The notes: a model not told the origin generated them from the sequence alone. Shown: positions 16,713 through 27,337, numbered from the stretch's first letter. The stretch is 64,000 bases of DNA from Janthinobacterium sp. 61 (GCF_002846335.1 NZ_PJMQ01000001.1:5146001-5210000), one strand, 5' to 3'. Translations and numbers: made by a program.

Positions 16713-18176
16713 ATGAGCCAACAGCCGCCATTCAGTACCGCCTCGGGCATCCCCGTCGCCGACAATCAGAATTCCATCAGCGCCGGCCCCCGCGGCCCCC
16801 TGCTGCTGCAAGATTTCCACCTGATCGAAAAACTCCAGCATTTCAACCGCGAGCGCATTCCCGAGCGCGTGGTGCACGCGAAAGGCTCGGGCGCCTATGG
16901 CACCTTTACCGTGACGCATGACATCGCGCGCTACACCAAGGCCAAGCTGTTCAGTGAAGTTGGCAAGCAGACGGCGACTTTCGCCCGCTTTTCCACCGTT
17001 GGCGGCGAACGCGGCAGTGCCGATACGGAACGCGACCCGCGCGGCTTTGCCGTGCGCTTCTATACGGAAGAAGGCAACTGGGATTTGGTAGGCAACAACA
17101 CGCCGATGTTCTTCATCAAGGACCCGATCAAGTTCCCCGATTTCGTCCACACGCAAAAGCGCGATCCGCAAAGCAATCTGAAATCGGCCGAGATGATGTT
17201 CGATTTCTGGAGCCATGCGCCGGAAAGCCTGCACCAGGTCACCATGCTGTTCTCGGACCGCGGCACGCCGGACGGCTACCGTCATATGGATGGTTTCGGC
17301 AGTCACACGTATAGCCTGATCAATGCCGACGGCCAGCGCGTGTACGTGAAATGGCATTTCAAGACACGCCAGGGCATCAAGAATCTGCCTGCCTCGGAAG
17401 CGGGCCGCCTGGCCGGCCTTGATCCCGACTACGCCCAGCGCGACCTGTTCGGCGCCATCGAACGCGGTGATTTCCCGCAGTGGGAAGTCAAGCTGCAGGT
17501 GGCAACGCAGGAGCAGCTCGATGCATGGGAGCAGCGCACGGGCTGGAACCCGTTCGACCTGACGAAAGTGTGGCCGCATGCGGACTTCCCGCTGCTGCCG
17601 GTGGGTATTTTTGAGCTGAACCGCAACCCGGACAATTACCACGCGGAAGTCGAGCAGGCGGCCTTTTCGCCGGCTAATGCCGTGCCGGGCATGGGCTATT
17701 CGCCGGACAAGATGCTGCAAGGCCGGCTGTTCGCCTACCACGACGCCCAGCTTTACCGAGTCGGCACCAACCACCAGCATCTGCCCGTGAATGCGGCCCG
17801 CTGCCCCTTCCATAACCAGCAGCGCGACGGCAGCATGGCGATCAACAATGGCGGCGCGGCGCAGAATTACGCGAACGTGGCGGCGGCAGGCACACAGCCG
17901 CAAGGCCTGGGCCATGGCGAGGGGGCGCTGGCGCTCGATGGTGGCGCGGCGCGCTACGATGGGCGCGGCGTGGAAGACGATTACACGCAGGCCGGCAATT
18001 TGTTCCGTCTGATGTCCGTCCAGGCGAAACAGAACCTGTTCGACAACCTGGCCGGTCCCTTGAGCCAGGTGCGCGCAGAAACCTTGCAGCGTCAGCTGGC
18101 TCACTTCGACCAGGCCGACCCGGCCTATGGCACCGGCGTACGGGCAGCCTTGCAGGCGCGTGGCGTGACCCTGTAA
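16713..18176 (+). CDS. katA: Catalase, small-subunit haem type (clade 3)
   Basis: 487 residues. Decomposes hydrogen peroxide to water and oxygen. Active-site His55 lies in RVVHAKGSGAYG, the distal Asn128 in VGNNTPMFFIKDPIKFPDF, and the proximal haem tyrosine Tyr342 in RLFAYHDAQLYRVG. Length and sequence style match the NADPH-binding small-subunit catalases. AAGGA ten bases upstream supports the ATG. Probably monocistronic. Confidence 0.95.
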   Translation: MSQQPPFSTASGIPVADNQNSISAGPRGPLLLQDFHLIEKLQHFNRERIPERVVHAKGSGAYGTFTVTHDIARYTKAKLFSEVGKQTATFARFSTVGGERGSADTERDPRGFAVRFYTEEGNWDLVGNNTPMFFIKDPIKFPDFVHTQKRDPQSNLKSAEMMFDFWSHAPESLHQVTMLFSDRGTPDGYRHMDGFGSHTYSLINADGQRVYVKWHFKTRQGIKNLPASEAGRLAGLDPDYAQRDLFGAIERGDFPQWEVKLQVATQEQLDAWEQRTGWNPFDLTKVWPHADFPLLPVGIFELNRNPDNYHAEVEQAAFSPANAVPGMGYSPDKMLQGRLFAYHDAQLYRVGTNHQHLPVNAARCPFHNQQRDGSMAINNGGAAQNYANVAAAGTQPQGLGHGEGALALDGGAARYDGRGVEDDYTQAGNLFRLMSVQAKQNLFDNLAGPLSQVRAETLQRQLAHFDQADPAYGTGVRAALQARGVTL

Positions 18177-18348
18177 GTGTGTCTGTGGCAGACGGACCTA
18201 CCCTGTTCCGTCTGTTGTTGATATAGCACAAATTGGTGGTTGATATTAAATATTGCCGTATGGACATATTTGTCTTCCATGCGTAGACTTGTCGGTCTGA
18301 TGATTGCGCCGTCTTCCTGGCGGCATCCTGACTAGAAAGTCTTGCAAT

Positions 18349-18732
18349 ATGAATATGGTGAAGCTGTCGGTGCATGGGGATGACCCCACGCTCAAATCCA
18401 TTCTCGAAGTCTTGCCCACTGATCCGGAACGGCAATGGCGCAAGGGCGAGGCGAAGGGCGCGGGCCGCGTGCATCTCGATTCCGGCTTTGAAGTGCTCAT
18501 CGCGCAGGCGTCCAAAGCGCAAGTGCTGCCCTCGCGCATACGCACCTACCTGGCCGAATGCCGTTCGCGCGGCGTCACGTTCACCATGCCGCGCATTGTG
18601 GCCGAGCTGCAACTGGAGTTGAATGGCGATGACACGGTCGATGCGCCGCTGGACCTGACCCTGGCCGACATGCAGCACCTGACGGAAATGGGCATCAGCC
18701 TGAGCCTGGTGACGCGCTGCGCCGCAGTCTGA
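18349..18732 (+). CDS. Hypothetical protein, DUF4279-like pattern
   Basis: 127 residues from ATG 18349 (MNMVKLSVHGDD). I do not recognise it with certainty. The arrangement of a strand, then G-D-D, LP-T-x-P, WRKGE, and later an SGF segment is like DUF4279 proteins, small cytoplasmic proteins of unknown role found in scattered genomic contexts. No signal peptide or membrane segment. It follows the catalase by 172 bases on the same strand and ends just before a bidirectional terminator. Confidence 0.6.
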   Translation: MNMVKLSVHGDDPTLKSILEVLPTDPERQWRKGEAKGAGRVHLDSGFEVLIAQASKAQVLPSRIRTYLAECRSRGVTFTMPRIVAELQLELNGDDTVDAPLDLTLADMQHLTEMGISLSLVTRCAAV

Positions 18733-18747
18733 CATCCAATGATACCG

Positions 18748-18779
18748 AAAATGGCCGCCCTGAACAGGCGGCCATTTTT
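18748..18779. terminator. Bidirectional rho-independent terminator
   Basis: AAAATGGCCGCC and GGCGGCCATTTT pair around a seven-base loop and end in T-runs on both strands. It separates the plus-strand hypothetical gene from the minus-strand ABC permease/peptidase gene. Confidence 0.88.
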
Positions 18780-18781
18780 CG

Positions 18782-21700
18782 TCACGGTTCTTCGAGCTCG
18801 ACGGTGACCATATTGTCGTCCGGCTTGCGGTCGATCAGCTTGTTGTCGGGATCGATGCCCGCCTTGCCGGGCCGGCTGCTGACGATGACGGTATAGCTCG
18901 CTTCACGGGCCGTCATGCGCAGGCGTTCGCGCAGCAGCGGATAGCCATTCGCATCGTCGACGCCGATCTCGATCCAGTCGTGCAGGGGGGCGTCGTGTTC
19001 CTCTCCTTGTTCGCCGGCCGTCAACTTGCTCGCCTGCACCTTGAGGGTGACTGCATACTTGCCATCGCTGCGTTTGATGGCCGTGGCCGACAGGGCGCGG
19101 TTGTCAAACAGCACGATTTTCTCGAACAGATCGTCGATCAGGTAAGCCTGCTCGGGCGGCGTGACCTTGCGCAAGCCGTTGATCAGCGCCGTCACGCTCG
19201 CATACGGCGGCCCCTTCTGGCCGTAAGTCTTCAGCAGCTCGCGCAGCACGCCGTTGACCTTGTCTTCGCCGATGATGTCCTGCAGCAAATACATGGCCAG
19301 GCTGCCCTTGTTGTAATGGATGTAGGTCTGGTTTTCATTCTCGGCCAGCGGCAGTTCCTTCTTGCGTTCTTCGCTGCGCCCCATCAGGTATTGATTCAGG
19401 TCATAGCGCAGGAAGCGGCGCATCTTTGCCGGCCCCGTGGTTTTTTTCATGACCATCAGGGCCGAATACTCGGCCAGTGTTTCGCTGAGCACGGTGGCGC
19501 CGCGCGTGTTGCCGCCCACCAATTGATGCGCCCACCACTGGTGCGCCACTTCATGCGCCGTGACGTAGAACGGATAGTCGAGGTCTTTCGGATTTTTGTC
19601 GTCTACCTTGGCGATGAAGCCCAGGCCTTCCGAGTACGGAATCGTGTTCGGGAACGATTGCGCAAACGTGGCGTAGCGGGGGAATTCGACGATGCGCAGG
19701 ACCTTGTGCTGGTAGGGACCAAAGTTTTTCGTGTAGTACTCAAGCGCTTCCTTGCTGCCACGCACGAAACGATCGAGGTTGTATTCATGGCCAGGATGGT
19801 AATACACGTCGATGGCCACATCCTGCCAGCGCTCATGCCTGACGGCGTAGCGGGCCGACTGGAACGCGTAGAAATTCAGGATCGGCTGGTCCATTGTGTA
19901 ATGGAAGTAATGGCGGCCCTTGGCGATCCAGTCATTGTCCAGCATGCCCGGCGCAATGGCCGTCTGGCCGTCGACGGTGCTGACGGTGGCGTCAAAGTTG
20001 ATGCGGTCGGCGTCAATGCTGACGTAATTGTCTGCCAGTCCCCGTGCATCGTCGCGCGGCAAGGCCCGTTCGCGCGCCGGCAAGCCGTGTTTCTTGCGGT
20101 CGCGCGGGTCCGTCAATTCCAGCTGCGGCTGGTAGCCGATGTGCGGCAGCACGGCATTCGTGAAGAAGGTGCCGTTTGCCACCACGGGCGTGTCCTGGCC
20201 CAGGCCGAAGATGCCGCGCGGCGCATAGGAAATGTCGAAATCGAGGCCCAGGCTGGCGCCCGGCGCCAGCGGCGCGGCCAGGCGGTAGCTGTAAAAGCCC
20301 AGCTTGCTGTCATCGAGGCCGGGATGTACGCGCGCATCGAAACGCAGCCGCATGGTGGAAGTGGGGTCTTGCTGCACAAAAATGTGGCTGATCGGCAAGC
20401 TGGTCTTGTTTTGCAGCATATAGCGGCCCGTGACGGCCAGGCTGCGCTGCGCCGGATAGATGGCCACGTCGAGTTTCACGTCGGTGATTCTCGGCTGCGG
20501 CGTGGCGGCAAACTTGCGGTACTGGCGCTCGGCACTGGCGCGGTCCGCATCGCGGGAAAATTCGGATTTGTAATCGTTGGCCACGTGGAAGACGTAGAAC
20601 AGCACGCCGCCTGCGCCGACGAAAATCAGGGCGCCGCCGGCAAAGCTGGCCAGCACGCCCTGCGTCAGGCCGTGGCGCGCCAGGCGCAGCCGGATGCGCC
20701 AGCTATCGTGCGCGCCGCGAGGCCAGAACAGCAGCGACAGCACCGCCAGCATGACGGCCGCGCCGCTCCAGTACAGCAAGTACCAGCGCTCGCGCAACAC
20801 ATAGTGGCCGGCGCCGTTCATGGCCGAATACACAAAATCCGGTGTGCTGCCGTACAGCAGCAGCGGGTCGCCCAGGCCCAGCGAGGCAAAGCTGATGCTG
20901 GCGATGTGGTACAGAATCATGGCGAAATACGCCAGATACTTGTGATTGATCACCACCTGCAAAAAGATGGCCAGCACGGCGATCAGAGCGTAGTAGGGCA
21001 AGTGCGACAGGAACAGCGATTCCAGGTACAGGCCGGGATCGAGGCGGTAATAGCCCTTGAAGACCTGGATCGACATGCCGCACAGCATGATGACCAGGCT
21101 CAACAGTGCTTGCAGGCCGATCAGGGCGAACAGCTTTGACAGCAGCGGCAGCCAGTTCGGCACGGGCAGGGCGTCGAGCATCAGGTGGATGCTGGTCTCG
21201 CGTTCGCGCCACACCAGCTCTCCCGCGTAGAAGGTGGTAATGATCAGCATGAACAGGGCGAACGAGGCGCTGACCATTTCCAGCACTTTTTCCGTCACCG
21301 GATAGGTATTCGTGCCGTAGATGGAACCCATGTCGAGCGCGCCGCCATACATGGTCAGCACGCCGGCCAGCACGATGACGACAAAATAAATGTTCTTGAT
21401 GGTTTCGCGCAGGTTCAGCCAGCTCATCTTGACGAGCAAGGCGGCCAGGTTGCGCTGCGCGAAGTCCGGCGCTTCTTGCGTGGACAGCGAGGCGTTCGAC
21501 ATGCGCAGCGGCACGTCGCCATCGCTGCGGCGCTTGCTGGCGCCCGCGTCCGTCGTGGCGTGGAACTGGAAGCGCCAATAGCCGAGCAGCAAGGCCACCA
21601 GGGCGAAGCCGGACCAGATGGCGCGGTTCAGCAAATACACGCCCTCCAAGGTCACCAGGCGCGTGTTGCGCTCCGCGTTCGGCCAGTATTCCGTCAGGCG

Positions 21701-22360
21701 TATCAGTGCCGTGGTGCCGAAGGGGTCGATCAGGGCGGCCAGGGTCTTGTAGTCGAGGTCGCGCGCCAGCGAGGGCGCCACCAGATAGCCGATCAGCATC
21801 ACCACCGAGCTGATGTACACAGGCAGCATGCGCCGCGTCAGGGCGGCGATGACGAAGAAGATGGCGCCGAAGATGAACAGGTTGGGCAGCAGGGTAAACA
21901 CGTAGGGCATCAGGTAGGCCAGCGCGCGCTGCGGCCCCAGGCGCTCCGGGTCGATGCCGGGCAGCCAGGCGCCGAGCCAGGCGCCGATGATGATGCTGGA
22001 AAACACCACGGCCAGTACCAGGTAGGCGCCGAGGAAACGGCCAAATACATACTGATATTTTTTGATCGGCGCGCTGAAGAAGAAATGCTGCATGCCGTAT
22101 TCGAAATCCTGCTGTACCGAGCGGCCCATCATGGCGGCCACCACCACGGCGCCAAAGCAGCCCAGCAGGCTGCACGTGAACGCCAGCGAGCGGGGCGCGT
22201 TGATCAGGAACTTGCCGCCAAAACTGATGCTCGCTTCCTTGAAGACGCCGCCGGCGGCAGCCATCCACAGCATGGCCAGGGCCAGGAACATGGCAAAATA
22301 CACCCAGGTGGACAGCAGCTTGAGCCGCTGTCGCGCTTCAAAGCGGGCGATGGCAAACAT
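18782..22360 (-). CDS. ABC-2 type permease fused to M1 aminopeptidase-like domain
   Basis: About 1192 residues. The first ~590 residues hold two sets of hydrophobic helices typical of ABC-2 permeases (clusters near 20-260 and 340-590), and the last ~560 form an extracytoplasmic M1 peptidase-like part. Its zinc motif [10 protein letters not shown] starts at residue 936 with the third ligand Glu in LSETLAEY, the spacing seen in this permease-linked M1 subgroup, so the site looks intact. The start [11 protein letters not shown] at 22360 is the normal family start and has GGGGGCTGCC just before it; the gene begins 10 bases after the stop of its ATPase partner. The system probably exports or extracts something that the attached peptidase processes; the cargo is unknown. 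Confidence 0.85.
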   Translation of the reverse strand: MFAIARFEARQRLKLLSTWVYFAMFLALAMLWMAAAGGVFKEASISFGGKFLINAPRSLAFTCSLLGCFGAVVVAAMMGRSVQQDFEYGMQHFFFSAPIKKYQYVFGRFLGAYLVLAVVFSSIIIGAWLGAWLPGIDPERLGPQRALAYLMPYVFTLLPNLFIFGAIFFVIAALTRRMLPVYISSVVMLIGYLVAPSLARDLDYKTLAALIDPFGTTALIRLTEYWPNAERNTRLVTLEGVYLLNRAIWSGFALVALLLGYWRFQFHATTDAGASKRRSDGDVPLRMSNASLSTQEAPDFAQRNLAALLVKMSWLNLRETIKNIYFVVIVLAGVLTMYGGALDMGSIYGTNTYPVTEKVLEMVSASFALFMLIITTFYAGELVWRERETSIHLMLDALPVPNWLPLLSKLFALIGLQALLSLVIMLCGMSIQVFKGYYRLDPGLYLESLFLSHLPYYALIAVLAIFLQVVINHKYLAYFAMILYHIASISFASLGLGDPLLLYGSTPDFVYSAMNGAGHYVLRERWYLLYWSGAAVMLAVLSLLFWPRGAHDSWRIRLRLARHGLTQGVLASFAGGALIFVGAGGVLFYVFHVANDYKSEFSRDADRASAERQYRKFAATPQPRITDVKLDVAIYPAQRSLAVTGRYMLQNKTSLPISHIFVQQDPTSTMRLRFDARVHPGLDDSKLGFYSYRLAAPLAPGASLGLDFDISYAPRGIFGLGQDTPVVANGTFFTNAVLPHIGYQPQLELTDPRDRKKHGLPARERALPRDDARGLADNYVSIDADRINFDATVSTVDGQTAIAPGMLDNDWIAKGRHYFHYTMDQPILNFYAFQSARYAVRHERWQDVAIDVYYHPGHEYNLDRFVRGSKEALEYYTKNFGPYQHKVLRIVEFPRYATFAQSFPNTIPYSEGLGFIAKVDDKNPKDLDYPFYVTAHEVAHQWWAHQLVGGNTRGATVLSETLAEYSALMVMKKTTGPAKMRRFLRYDLNQYLMGRSEERKKELPLAENENQTYIHYNKGSLAMYLLQDIIGEDKVNGVLRELLKTYGQKGPPYASVTALINGLRKVTPPEQAYLIDDLFEKIVLFDNRALSATAIKRSDGKYAVTLKVQASKLTAGEQGEEHDAPLHDWIEIGVDDANGYPLLRERLRMTAREASYTVIVSSRPGKAGIDPDNKLIDRKPDDNMVTVELEEP

Positions 22361-22370
22361 GGCAGCCCCC

Positions 22371-23264
22371 TCAGTCGCACTGCGGGGCGACGCGGTGGCG
22401 CCCTGCAATGGTGGCGAAATACAGGTCTTCCAGGTCGCCGATGGCTTCCTCGAAGCCGTCGCCCGGGTCGTCGTCGCTGTAGACGTGGATCAGGGTGCGG
22501 CCTGATAGCAATCGCGTGGAAATGACGGCGTGGCGCTGCTGGAAGCTGGCCAGTTCTTTCTTTTCGACAAAGCGTGCCCAGATCTTGCAGCTGACTTCAT
22601 CGATGAGTTCCTGGGTCTTGCCGCACAGCAGCAAATGGCCCTTGTTGATGATGGCCATGTTGGCGCACAGGTCGGCCACGTCGGACACGATGTGGGTCGA
22701 CAGGATCACCGTCTTGTCTTCGCCGATGTCGGACAATAAATTGTGGAAGCGCACGCGCTCCTGCGGGTCAAGGCCAGCCGTCGGCTCGTCGACGATGATC
22801 AGTTTCGGGTCGCCCAGCAGGGCCTGGGCGATGCCGAAGCGCTGGCGCATGCCGCCGGAAAAGCCGCCCAGGCGCTGGTGGCGCACGTCGAACAGATTGG
22901 TTTGCTGCAACAGGCCATCGACGACCTCGCGCCGGCGCGCCTTTTGCGACAGCCCTTTTAACATGGCGAAGTGGTCGAGCAATTCGTAAGCCGTCACTTT
23001 CGGGTACAGGCCGAAGTCTTGCGGCAGGTAGCCCAGCATGCGGCGGATCTCGTCCTTGTCGTCGAGCACGTCGTAGTCGCCGAAGAAGATGGAGCCGGAA
23101 TCGCATTCCTGCAGTGTGGCCAGGGTGCGCATCAGGGTCGACTTGCCGGCGCCATTCGGGCCCAGCAAGCCAAACATCCCGGGCGGTATTGTCAGCGATA
23201 CGTTATCCAGCGCCACCACGCCATTCGCGTAGGTCTTCGACAATTTGCGAATCTGCAATTCCAT
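22371..23264 (-). CDS. ABC transporter ATP-binding protein (partner of the permease/peptidase fusion)
   Basis: 297 residues. Walker A is [12 protein letters not shown] (about 33-44), the signature is [12 protein letters not shown] (about 133-144) and Walker B is [12 protein letters not shown] (about 154-165), followed by the H-loop in [10 protein letters not shown]. It energises the ABC-2 permease encoded directly downstream. The C-terminal ~75 residues form a short accessory domain. A gap of about 190 bases separates it from the next ABC system, so it likely has its own promoter. Confidence 0.92.
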   Translation of the reverse strand: MELQIRKLSKTYANGVVALDNVSLTIPPGMFGLLGPNGAGKSTLMRTLATLQECDSGSIFFGDYDVLDDKDEIRRMLGYLPQDFGLYPKVTAYELLDHFAMLKGLSQKARRREVVDGLLQQTNLFDVRHQRLGGFSGGMRQRFGIAQALLGDPKLIIVDEPTAGLDPQERVRFHNLLSDIGEDKTVILSTHIVSDVADLCANMAIINKGHLLLCGKTQELIDEVSCKIWARFVEKKELASFQQRHAVISTRLLSGRTLIHVYSDDDPGDGFEEAIGDLEDLYFATIAGRHRVAPQCD

Positions 23265-23455
23265 ACAACTCCTAACTCATGCGTTGCAGCCCGATGGTGC
23301 AGGGCTTCTCTATGCTGGCATTGTATTGAATTTAAGACGTACTGGGCAGTTGCATGCGATACACGGCATTTTCGCGTGCCCAGAGTGCGGATGGGCGGGG
23401 TGGATGGCGCGCCATATCGGGGACTGTTGTACCCCGCTGGCGCGCCGCGTGACTA

Positions 23456-24652
23456 TCAATTACGGAAGAGGACCGATTCGCGGTTAAACCACCAGCGGCA
23501 CAGCATCAAGAGGGCGCCTGCGATCACCGTGGTCGAAGCCAGGATCACGCCGAACATGCGGTAATCCATGGTGCCTTTCACCAGTTCCTTCATGGCCAGA
23601 GACACGTTCGTCAGCGGCACCATGGCCCAGATCCAGTTCAGCTCCACGCCGGGCAGCATGGCCGCTACCGTGGGCAGGATGACGAACAGCATCAGCGGCG
23701 TGATCATGCCGGCCGCCTCCTTGTAGCTTTTTGCGTAGATCGAGATCGACAGCAGCAGCGAGGCGAAGATGGCGGCCGTCGGGACCAGCATCAGGGTCAC
23801 CATGGCCAGGTCGGGCAAGCCGATGCTGCGCACCATGACGGCCATGTGGCCCTCGAGCGAGCTGCCGAAGATGGCCAGCAGGGCGCCCATGCTGCCGACC
23901 ATCAGCACGGCGGACGTCATGCCGACGGTAAATAGCACGAGGAACTTGGCCAATACGATGGCGCTGCGCGGCACGGGCGCCAGCAGCAGGGTTTCCAGGG
24001 TGCCCCGCTCCTTTTCGCCGGCGCCCAGGTCGATGGCCGGATACATGGCCGCCGTCAGGCACACCATCAGCAGCAGATAGGGCAGCAGGCCGCCGATGAC
24101 GGCGCCCATCTGCTCGCGCTCGTTGGCGGTCGATTGTTTGTCGAGCACGATGGGGTGCAGGGCGAAGGCCAACTGGGCCGGACTCAGGTTCAGGGCCGAC
24201 AGCGCCCCTTCGCGCAGACTGGCGTTGTAGGTGTCGACGATTTCGCGCACCCTTTGCTGGGTCACGTCGACCGTGCTGGCGCTGTTGTAATGCAGGGTCA
24301 CCTTGGCTTGCTGTTGTTGCTGCAGCGCTTCTTCAAAGTGGGGTGGGATGACGACGGCAAACTTGATGGTGTCGTCGCCGATGGCGCGGCGGATGTCCCC
24401 CTCGCTGGCCAGCGGCACTTCGCGCAGGTTGTTCTGTTGGGCAAAACGCGCGCTCAGGCCCGGCGAATGGTCCTTGCCGAACAAGCTGTAGCGCATTTCC
24501 GCCGTCTTGGCGTTCTTGAACATATTGTTCGAGACGTAGGCGAAGCCGCCAAAGATCAGCGGCATGGCAAAGATGGGGATGAGGATGGTGAAGATCAGCG
24601 TCTTGCGGTCGCGCGTGAGCTCCAGCAACTCTTTCAGATAAATGGTCCACAT
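23456..24652 (-). CDS. natB: ABC-2 type permease, NatB-like
   Basis: 398 residues. One N-terminal helix (LIFTILIPIFAMPLIFGG, about 18-35), a large extracytoplasmic loop (about 40-185), then five to six helices in the C-terminal half, the layout of NatB-type ABC-2 permeases. The conserved GAGEKERGTLETLLL segment before the second helix block is typical of this group. NatAB of Bacillus exports sodium ions; whether this one does is inference. It follows its ATPase by 3 bases. Confidence 0.85.
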   Translation of the reverse strand: MWTIYLKELLELTRDRKTLIFTILIPIFAMPLIFGGFAYVSNNMFKNAKTAEMRYSLFGKDHSPGLSARFAQQNNLREVPLASEGDIRRAIGDDTIKFAVVIPPHFEEALQQQQQAKVTLHYNSASTVDVTQQRVREIVDTYNASLREGALSALNLSPAQLAFALHPIVLDKQSTANEREQMGAVIGGLLPYLLLMVCLTAAMYPAIDLGAGEKERGTLETLLLAPVPRSAIVLAKFLVLFTVGMTSAVLMVGSMGALLAIFGSSLEGHMAVMVRSIGLPDLAMVTLMLVPTAAIFASLLLSISIYAKSYKEAAGMITPLMLFVILPTVAAMLPGVELNWIWAMVPLTNVSLAMKELVKGTMDYRMFGVILASTTVIAGALLMLCRWWFNRESVLFRN

Positions 24653-24655
24653 GGC

Positions 24656-25435
24656 TCAGGCTCCCTGGTTGATGACGCTGACAAAGGCGTCGTACAGATC
24701 GGTACTGCCGCCCAGGTGGCGCAGTTCCTTGACTGTGCCATTGAAAGCGGTGGTACCGCGGTTGATGATGCAGACGCGGTCGCACAGCTTTTCCACCTCG
24801 TGCAGGTGGTGCGTGGAAAAGATCAGTGGCACGCGCAGCGCCTTGTAACTGGCGATAAAGTCGAGCAGGATCTTGGCCGACATCACATCGAGGCCTGTCG
24901 TCGGCTCATCGAGGATCACCACCTGCGGCTCATGCACGACGGTGCGGGCGATCGCGCACTTCTGTTTCATGCCCGTCGACAACTGATCGGCCCGCTTGCC
25001 GCCGTATTCCTCCATTTGCAGCAGGGAAAACAGCTCATCGCAGCGGCGTTTCAGCTTGTCGGCCGGCATGCCATGCAAGCGGCCAAAGTACTCGACGTTT
25101 TCGCGCGCCGTCAGGCGGCCATACAAGCCCGTCGAACCGGAGAGGAAACCGATGCTCTGGCGCGCCACCAGCGGCTGGCGCAGCACATCGACGCCGTTGA
25201 CGAGGGCGCTGCCGGCGTCCGCCTGCAGGGCCGTCGACAGCAGGCGCAAGGTGGTGGTCTTGCCAGCGCCGTTCGGACCCAGCAGGCCCAGCACCTCGCC
25301 CGGGGCGCAGCTGAAACTGACGTCGCGCACGGCGTGAAACCAGCCATCATGTTCGCGCGGATCGCTGACGTGCACGCCCTTGCCCTTGTGGGGCGGCATG
25401 CGGAAACGTTTTGCCAGGTGTTTGACCTCAATCAT
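24656..25435 (-). CDS. natA: ABC transporter ATP-binding protein, NatA-like
   Basis: 259 residues from the chosen ATG. Walker [13 protein letters not shown], signature [10 protein letters not shown], Walker [13 protein letters not shown] and H-loop [10 protein letters not shown] are all intact. It forms a two-gene unit with the NatB-like permease downstream. Start chosen at 25435 ([11 protein letters not shown]), the common start of the group, with GGATG upstream; an ATG three codons earlier (25444) is possible. The divergent gene on the other side is an unrelated hypothetical. Confidence 0.88.
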   Translation of the reverse strand: MIEVKHLAKRFRMPPHKGKGVHVSDPREHDGWFHAVRDVSFSCAPGEVLGLLGPNGAGKTTTLRLLSTALQADAGSALVNGVDVLRQPLVARQSIGFLSGSTGLYGRLTARENVEYFGRLHGMPADKLKRRCDELFSLLQMEEYGGKRADQLSTGMKQKCAIARTVVHEPQVVILDEPTTGLDVMSAKILLDFIASYKALRVPLIFSTHHLHEVEKLCDRVCIINRGTTAFNGTVKELRHLGGSTDLYDAFVSVINQGA

Positions 25436-25583
25436 GTATTTCATCCATTCAAAGGTGAAGAACGAGAGTAGCATGCAAAAAATGTAACTTGCAAGATGGA
25501 AATATCGTTTGGTCTATTGAAAAAAACAGCATCTTCATGCAAGCTGGCCCGGTAGGCGCCGGCGGACGGCGCGGGAGAGCGCA

Positions 25584-26015
25584 ATGCAAACGATCGATCA
25601 GGCAATGCAGGACAAGGTACTGGCCGTGGCGCGCGCCGGCATGACCAGTGCCGAAGCCATCGGTTTCTTCCGCGTCAGCCTGGGCTTGTACTACCTGGCC
25701 GGCCTGATGACGGAAGAAACGCTCGACTTCAAGCAGATCGACGCCAGGTACAACCGCTTTATTTATCACTCGATAGGTGGCGGGCACAGCATCGCCAGCG
25801 TGCTGCAATTCATGAGCGGCGAGAAAGTCTTGCGCGTGCTGCAGTCGGAGCGCTTTCTCGCAGCGTTTGCCGCGCACTGCCCGGATATTCCCGTCGACAG
25901 CATTTCCTTCCTGGTTTCACTGAACCTTGGCGTGGCGAAAAGCCTGTCCGGCCTGGACGCCGTCGGCCCCGTGGTCGATTGGATCGAGCGGGAAAAAGCG
26001 CGCACAAGTCAATAA
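25584..26015 (+). CDS. Hypothetical cytoplasmic protein
   Basis: 143 residues beginning MQTIDQAMQDKVLAVAR. Not recognised. It looks fully helical and soluble with no signal peptide, membrane span or cysteine-rich site; a mid-protein HSIGGGHSIASVLQF segment (about 59-73) is the most distinctive part. Third-codon GC and length support a real gene. It lies between the divergent ABC system and coq7, whose -10 box follows, so it is probably transcribed separately. Confidence 0.6.
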   Translation: MQTIDQAMQDKVLAVARAGMTSAEAIGFFRVSLGLYYLAGLMTEETLDFKQIDARYNRFIYHSIGGGHSIASVLQFMSGEKVLRVLQSERFLAAFAAHCPDIPVDSISFLVSLNLGVAKSLSGLDAVGPVVDWIEREKARTSQ

Positions 26016-26065
26016 AGCCCCGTTCACCCTGCGCGCGGCGTGGGTACGGCTGGCCCTGATCGTCC

Positions 26066-26071
26066 TATAAT
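26066..26071 (+). promoter_or_regulatory. Predicted -10 box for coq7
   Basis: A perfect TATAAT 30 bases before the coq7 ATG. The -35 region is weak. Confidence 0.45.
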
Positions 26072-26100
26072 CCATGTTTTCCCTTACATGAATAGCCACG

Positions 26101-26745
26101 ATGACCGCGAACCGCCATTTTGACCCCCTGGATCGTTTGATTGTTGGCGCCGACAAGGCCCTGCGCGTCATCGCGGGCGTGGCTTCGGCCTCGCGCCCCA
26201 CGCCGGCCGCGCACGCGCCCGATGCGGAGCTGAGCACGGCCGAGCAGCGCCACAGCGCCGGCTTGATGCGCGTCAATCACGTGGGCGAAGTATGCGCGCA
26301 AGCCCTGTACAACTCGCAGGCGCGCTTTGCGCACAGCCCGGCCATCCGCGCCCAGTTCGATGAGGCGGGACGCGAAGAGGAAGACCACCTGGCCTGGACG
26401 GCGCAGCGTTTGACGGAGCTGGGCTCGCGTTTGAGTCTGCTCAATCCTCTGTGGTATGCGGGTTCCTTTGCGTTGGGCACCATCGCCGCGCGCATGGGCG
26501 ACGGCCGCAGCCTGGGTTTTGTGGTGGAAACAGAGCGACAGGTGGAAGCGCACCTGGCCAGCCATTTGCAGGAATTGCCGCCGCAGGACGCCAAGTCGCG
26601 CGCCATCGTCAAGCAGATGGCGATGGACGAAGTGGAACACGGCGCCGCCGCCCAGCGCCTGGGCGCCATCGATACCCCGGCGCCCGTGAAGGCGCTGATG
26701 GGCATCATGGGTAAAGTGATGACAAAAACGGCTTACTATATTTAG
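26101..26745 (+). CDS. coq7: Ubiquinone biosynthesis hydroxylase Coq7
   Basis: 214 residues. Diiron monooxygenase that performs the last ring hydroxylation in ubiquinone synthesis (demethoxyubiquinol to demethylubiquinol) at the inner membrane. The diiron ligands are visible as [35 protein letters not shown] and MDEVEHG, the pairs of Glu and ExxH motifs of this family. Bacteria use either Coq7 or UbiF for this step; Coq7 fits betaproteobacteria. The ATG is kept because it gives the normal length; no clear Shine-Dalgarno. Confidence 0.95.
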   Translation: MTANRHFDPLDRLIVGADKALRVIAGVASASRPTPAAHAPDAELSTAEQRHSAGLMRVNHVGEVCAQALYNSQARFAHSPAIRAQFDEAGREEEDHLAWTAQRLTELGSRLSLLNPLWYAGSFALGTIAARMGDGRSLGFVVETERQVEAHLASHLQELPPQDAKSRAIVKQMAMDEVEHGAAAQRLGAIDTPAPVKALMGIMGKVMTKTAYYI

Positions 26746-26760
26746 GCGCAGAAAATAGCC

Positions 26761-26787
26761 GGGGTCAGACCCGTCGGGTCTGACCCC
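26761..26787. repeat. Perfect 13-base inverted repeat downstream of coq7
   Basis: GGGGTCAGACCCG and CGGGTCTGACCCC flank a single T; a short T-run follows (ATTTTTCTG). It may serve as a terminator for coq7 and the convergent osmC-like gene. The sequence is of a type I associate with dispersed palindromic repeats in related genomes, which a genome-wide count would confirm. Confidence 0.65.
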
Positions 26788-26820
26788 ATTTTTCTGCTGC
26801 ATCCAAGCAAATTGTGCCGA

Positions 26821-27243
26821 TTATTCCTCGATGATTTCGAACGAGTGCGTGATTTCCGCCGTCTTGGCCAGCATGATCGACGCCGAGCAATATTTGTCGT
26901 GTGACAACGAAACGGCCCGTTCCACGGCCGCCGGTTTCAGGGCCTTGCCCCGCACGGTGAAATGGAAGTGGATCTTGGTAAATACTTTCGGATCGGTGTC
27001 GGCGCGCTCGGCCTTCAGGCTCACTTCGCAGCCACTGACGGCTTCGCGCCCCCGTTTCAGGATCAGCACCACGTCATAGGCGGTGCAGCCGCCCGTGCCC
27101 AGCAAGACCATTTCCATGGGGCGTGGCGCCAGGTTGTGGCCGCCGCCATCGGGCGCGCCATCCATGGTCACCATGTGGCCGGAACCGGTTTCTGCCCGAA
27201 AACTCATGCCCGACGGGCCATTCCAGCTGACTTTGCATTCCAT
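26821..27243 (-). CDS. OsmC family protein
   Basis: 140 residues from the ATG at 27243, with GGAGAG just upstream. OsmC/Ohr-type proteins reduce organic peroxides through two cysteines; both are present (LLGTGGCTAYDVV and SHDKYCSASIML). The sequence fits the YhfA-like branch, whose role is less clear than Ohr. Cytoplasmic, no signal peptide. The frame is open for another 37 codons upstream, but those residues have no family match and lie in the rplM upstream region. Confidence 0.88.
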   Translation of the reverse strand: MECKVSWNGPSGMSFRAETGSGHMVTMDGAPDGGGHNLAPRPMEMVLLGTGGCTAYDVVLILKRGREAVSGCEVSLKAERADTDPKVFTKIHFHFTVRGKALKPAAVERAVSLSHDKYCSASIMLAKTAEITHSFEIIEE

Positions 27244-27337
27244 CGTACTCTCCGAAAATTGTAGGCGTTTTGTATTGTAATAGAGGAATGCCAGTCCATG
27301 TGCCGCCCGCCAGCCCGCAGCCGGTCTGCATAGTGGC

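Noticed and set aside
18980..21139. Long open frame on the plus strand opposite the ABC permease/M1 gene
   Set aside because: It is an antisense shadow produced by high third-position GC; the opposite strand encodes intact motifs of a known family.
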